From Candidatus Segatella albertsiae (GTDB taxonomy: Bacteria; Bacteroidota; Bacteroidia; Bacteroidales; Bacteroidaceae), in the NCBI GenBank assembly GCA_002451555.1, contig DKCU01000095.1:1-6413 (forward strand): a DNA stretch of 6,413 nucleotides. The letters run 5' to 3'. Below the pieces are notes generated by a model. That model did not search any database. It was given only the letters and a program-made list of their open reading frames with translations, and was not told the DNA's origin. The stretch's first letter is position 1. Every line of letters begins with the position of its first letter. Both the position numbers and the translations under genes were made by a program. Below are positions 4,673-6,413 of the stretch, piece by piece.

Positions 4673-6413
4673 ATCTCTTTTTTACGAGATATTTCGTGCC
4701 ATCCACAAATCGCTTGTGCTTCAGTTCGCTCATGTTCGCCAGCTTTCTTCCGAATCCCATCAGGCTGTTTACCTTCAGCGACGAACCCATCTGTTTCTTC
4801 AAGAAATCGAAGATCTCGGCAGCAGACAGATACTCGCCTTCCTGCTCATCCTCGGTAGGCTCGAAGTAGAGACGGAAGTACTGGTCTATCGGCATTTCTA
4901 CCTCAAACTGGCAGTTGCTCTGCATGATGAACTTCACCTGTTCGGTATCGAAGTAACTCTTTTCGCCATCGTCCAATGCCTTCAATGCCTGGGCGAAAAG
5001 CTGCTGGTGGTTCGGACGAACGCTCACGTCGATAGGTCCCGTCAACTCGATGCCGATGAAACGACGGTTGCCCGATGGGTCGGTCAGGATGTCGTTCATG
5101 TTGCTCGTGGCGATGAACGAGGCGAGACGTGGAAACTCCATCACGTGGCTGCCATACGGCGGCTTGTATTTCAAGGTAGGCAACTGGATGAGATTCTTCA
5201 GAAAGCCCTGTTGCACCTTGGGCGAAATCTGGTTGAACTCATCGAGATTGATGAGCATGAATTGCGCCATCGCCTGATACACCTGTCGTTTCTCCGAGAG
5301 TATCAGGTTGTCGCTGTAGCCCCATTGTAAGTCGGGTGGCAGCAATCGGCGACAGAAAGTGCTCTTGTTGTAGCCCTGCTTCGAAATCAAGAGCGGTGCC
5401 ACCGAGTTGCCATACTGGCGATGCGAATAGCCACGCCACTGGTCCACCATGCCCAGGAACCAAGTGTAAAACCAGTCAGCCCAATGCGGATTGTTGGTCG
5501 GCACGGTGCGAGCCAAGGCTCGGATGTGATCCTTGCCATCCCACTTGCCCGAGCACTGGAAGAGGTAATCCTCTATCGGGTTGTAGTTCTTGATATAATC
5601 CGACTCCAGGAAGTTTCTTACGTCCTTGATGCTCACTCGGATGTCGGCGAGTTGCACTTCGAGTGTCATTCGCTTCATCACCCTCGGCTCCACAGGTCGA
5701 AATCCGTACCATCCTTTCTCCTTCGGCAAGAACTCGATGTATTTCATCACCGAGTTGTAGCGAAATTCGTATTTGCTTCGCAACAATTGCATCATGCTCA
5801 AGATGTTGTCACGAACCCCATTCTTCTCGTTCCTCTTTCCCGATTCTTCCTTTTCAGATTCATTCGCAATACCTTGAATGTCTGAGTAATCGTCGGCTAC
5901 CTCATGCTCTTGGTTTTGTTCGAGGTTTTGCGAGCGAACATGGCTGTCCACTCTCATCGCCACCGCCTTGGCGTTGTAATAAGGATGGGCATCCAAGGTC
6001 ATCATAAAACTGTTGTGCATCGAAGGCTCGTCGCTGAGGGCGGAAGAGGTCTCGATGGAAGCCTTCGGACCGCCGATGGTGAGCGATGCCTTTGCCACGG
6101 CTTGGTAGATGGGGTGGATTTGCTGGTAGGCGATGCGATAAAGTTGCTCGGCTTCCTCTTCGGAAGTAGGCAGGGAACCCTCCTCGTTGCTGAATTTCAC
6201 CAGTACGATGATGCTCTTTCCATCGGCACCCTCGAAAGCGGCAAGGGTGGAAGGCAGGATGCCGACCGAACGTTTCACGCCAGCCACTCCGTCGATGTCG
6301 GTGATGTTGGCGAACTTCAGAAGCAGGATGCCATTGCAGGTCTTCATCTTCAGGTTGCCGTTCTCATCCTTTGTGAACTCAGCGGCAGGATAGATGTGCA
6401 TCCAGGTAGGCAT
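4671..6413 (-). CDS. VirE/VapE-family P-loop ATPase with BT4734-like N-terminal region, probably partial
   Basis: The visible 580 residues fall into three parts. Residues 1-160 resemble the BT4734-like/VirE N-terminal domain (PF08800), with a core NGILLLKFANI (27-37) and a TLAAFEGADGKSIIVLVKF region (56-74), related to primase-like folds. Residues 160-200 are a polar linker. Residues 275-480 are the VirE/VapE helicase-like ATPase (PF05272): entry NYNPIEDYLF (276-285), Walker A SKQGYNKST (344-352), Walker B FMLINLDE (385-392), sensor ATSN (435-438) and an arginine-finger-like DPSGNRRF (445-452). The tail from about 500 to 580 fits the DUF3874-type extension that often follows. These proteins are frequent in Bacteroidales mobile islands and are thought to act in replication or as primase-helicases; activity is not shown. 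The first ATG sits exactly on the window edge and the PF08800 region looks short at its start, so codons are probably missing to the right. Confidence 0.9.
   Translation of the reverse strand: MPTWMHIYPAAEFTKDENGNLKMKTCNGILLLKFANITDIDGVAGVKRSVGILPSTLAAFEGADGKSIIVLVKFSNEEGSLPTSEEEAEQLYRIAYQQIHPIYQAVAKASLTIGGPKASIETSSALSDEPSMHNSFMMTLDAHPYYNAKAVAMRVDSHVRSQNLEQNQEHEVADDYSDIQGIANESEKEESGKRNEKNGVRDNILSMMQLLRSKYEFRYNSVMKYIEFLPKEKGWYGFRPVEPRVMKRMTLEVQLADIRVSIKDVRNFLESDYIKNYNPIEDYLFQCSGKWDGKDHIRALARTVPTNNPHWADWFYTWFLGMVDQWRGYSHRQYGNSVAPLLISKQGYNKSTFCRRLLPPDLQWGYSDNLILSEKRQVYQAMAQFMLINLDEFNQISPKVQQGFLKNLIQLPTLKYKPPYGSHVMEFPRLASFIATSNMNDILTDPSGNRRFIGIELTGPIDVSVRPNHQQLFAQALKALDDGEKSYFDTEQVKFIMQSNCQFEVEMPIDQYFRLYFEPTEDEQEGEYLSAAEIFDFLKKQMGSSLKVNSLMGFGRKLANMSELKHKRFVDGTKYLVKKR

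Noticed and set aside
4587..5330. Long plus-strand open frame (247 codons) opposite the VirE-like gene
   Set aside because: It is antisense to a well-supported gene with intact ATPase motifs. Its translation is rich in L, H, R and Q with no recognisable domain, and it begins in the terminator region.
5421..5885. Plus-strand open frame of 154 codons
   Set aside because: This too lies antisense to the VirE-like coding region, including its ATPase domain. It has no domain of its own and no plausible promoter.

Overview
The window reads as an accessory region of a gut-type Bacteroidales chromosome, most like Prevotella/Segatella or Bacteroides. This is inferred from three things. First, the gene families: a VirE/BT4734-like protein and an AAA-ATPase_like/PDDEXK_9 protein, both very common in that order. 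Second, a promoter that matches the Bacteroidetes -33/-7 pattern (TAnnTTTG) rather than the E. coli one. Third, intergenic repeats built on GCCCTGAAAGGGC, CCCAGGGC and CGCAGATT, of a kind I associate with these genomes. No species can be assigned.

Layout. (1) Positions 1-2245, plus strand: the last codons of an upstream reading frame overlap by four bases (ATGA) with a 600-residue UvrD/HelD-like superfamily 1 helicase protein. It has clear motifs II-VI but no recognisable Walker A. A 138-residue basic protein with a C-terminal CxxC/CxxC zinc ribbon follows six bases later. These look like one operon running in from the left. (2) Positions 2246-2590: the gap between convergent genes, mostly filled by a roughly 280-bp non-coding palindromic element with imperfect terminal inverted repeats, three GCCCTGAAAGGGC-type modules and two CCCAGGGC hairpins. 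(3) Positions 2591-4171, minus strand: an intact AAA-ATPase_like/PD-(D/E)XK protein with its own promoter at about 4221-4252. (4) Positions 4172-4670: an intergenic region with a second, unrelated inverted-repeat element (4323-4506) and a strong 14-bp hairpin (4614-4648) that probably ends transcription of the next gene. (5) Positions 4671-6413, minus strand: a VirE/VapE-type P-loop ATPase with a VirE-N-like start, probably cut by the right edge of the window.

The three blocks do not look like one pathway. The helicase block is visibly more AT-rich than the VirE gene (hand counts: 19 G+C of 60 at 1081-1140 and 34 of 60 at 5461-5520), which suggests different origins. The most interesting candidate for an undescribed system is the left operon, in which a helicase lacking an obvious nucleotide-binding motif I is coupled to an upstream gene outside the window and followed by an unrecognised zinc-ribbon protein. 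A defence or DNA/RNA-processing role is only a hypothesis. The two non-coding repeat elements are the other notable content.
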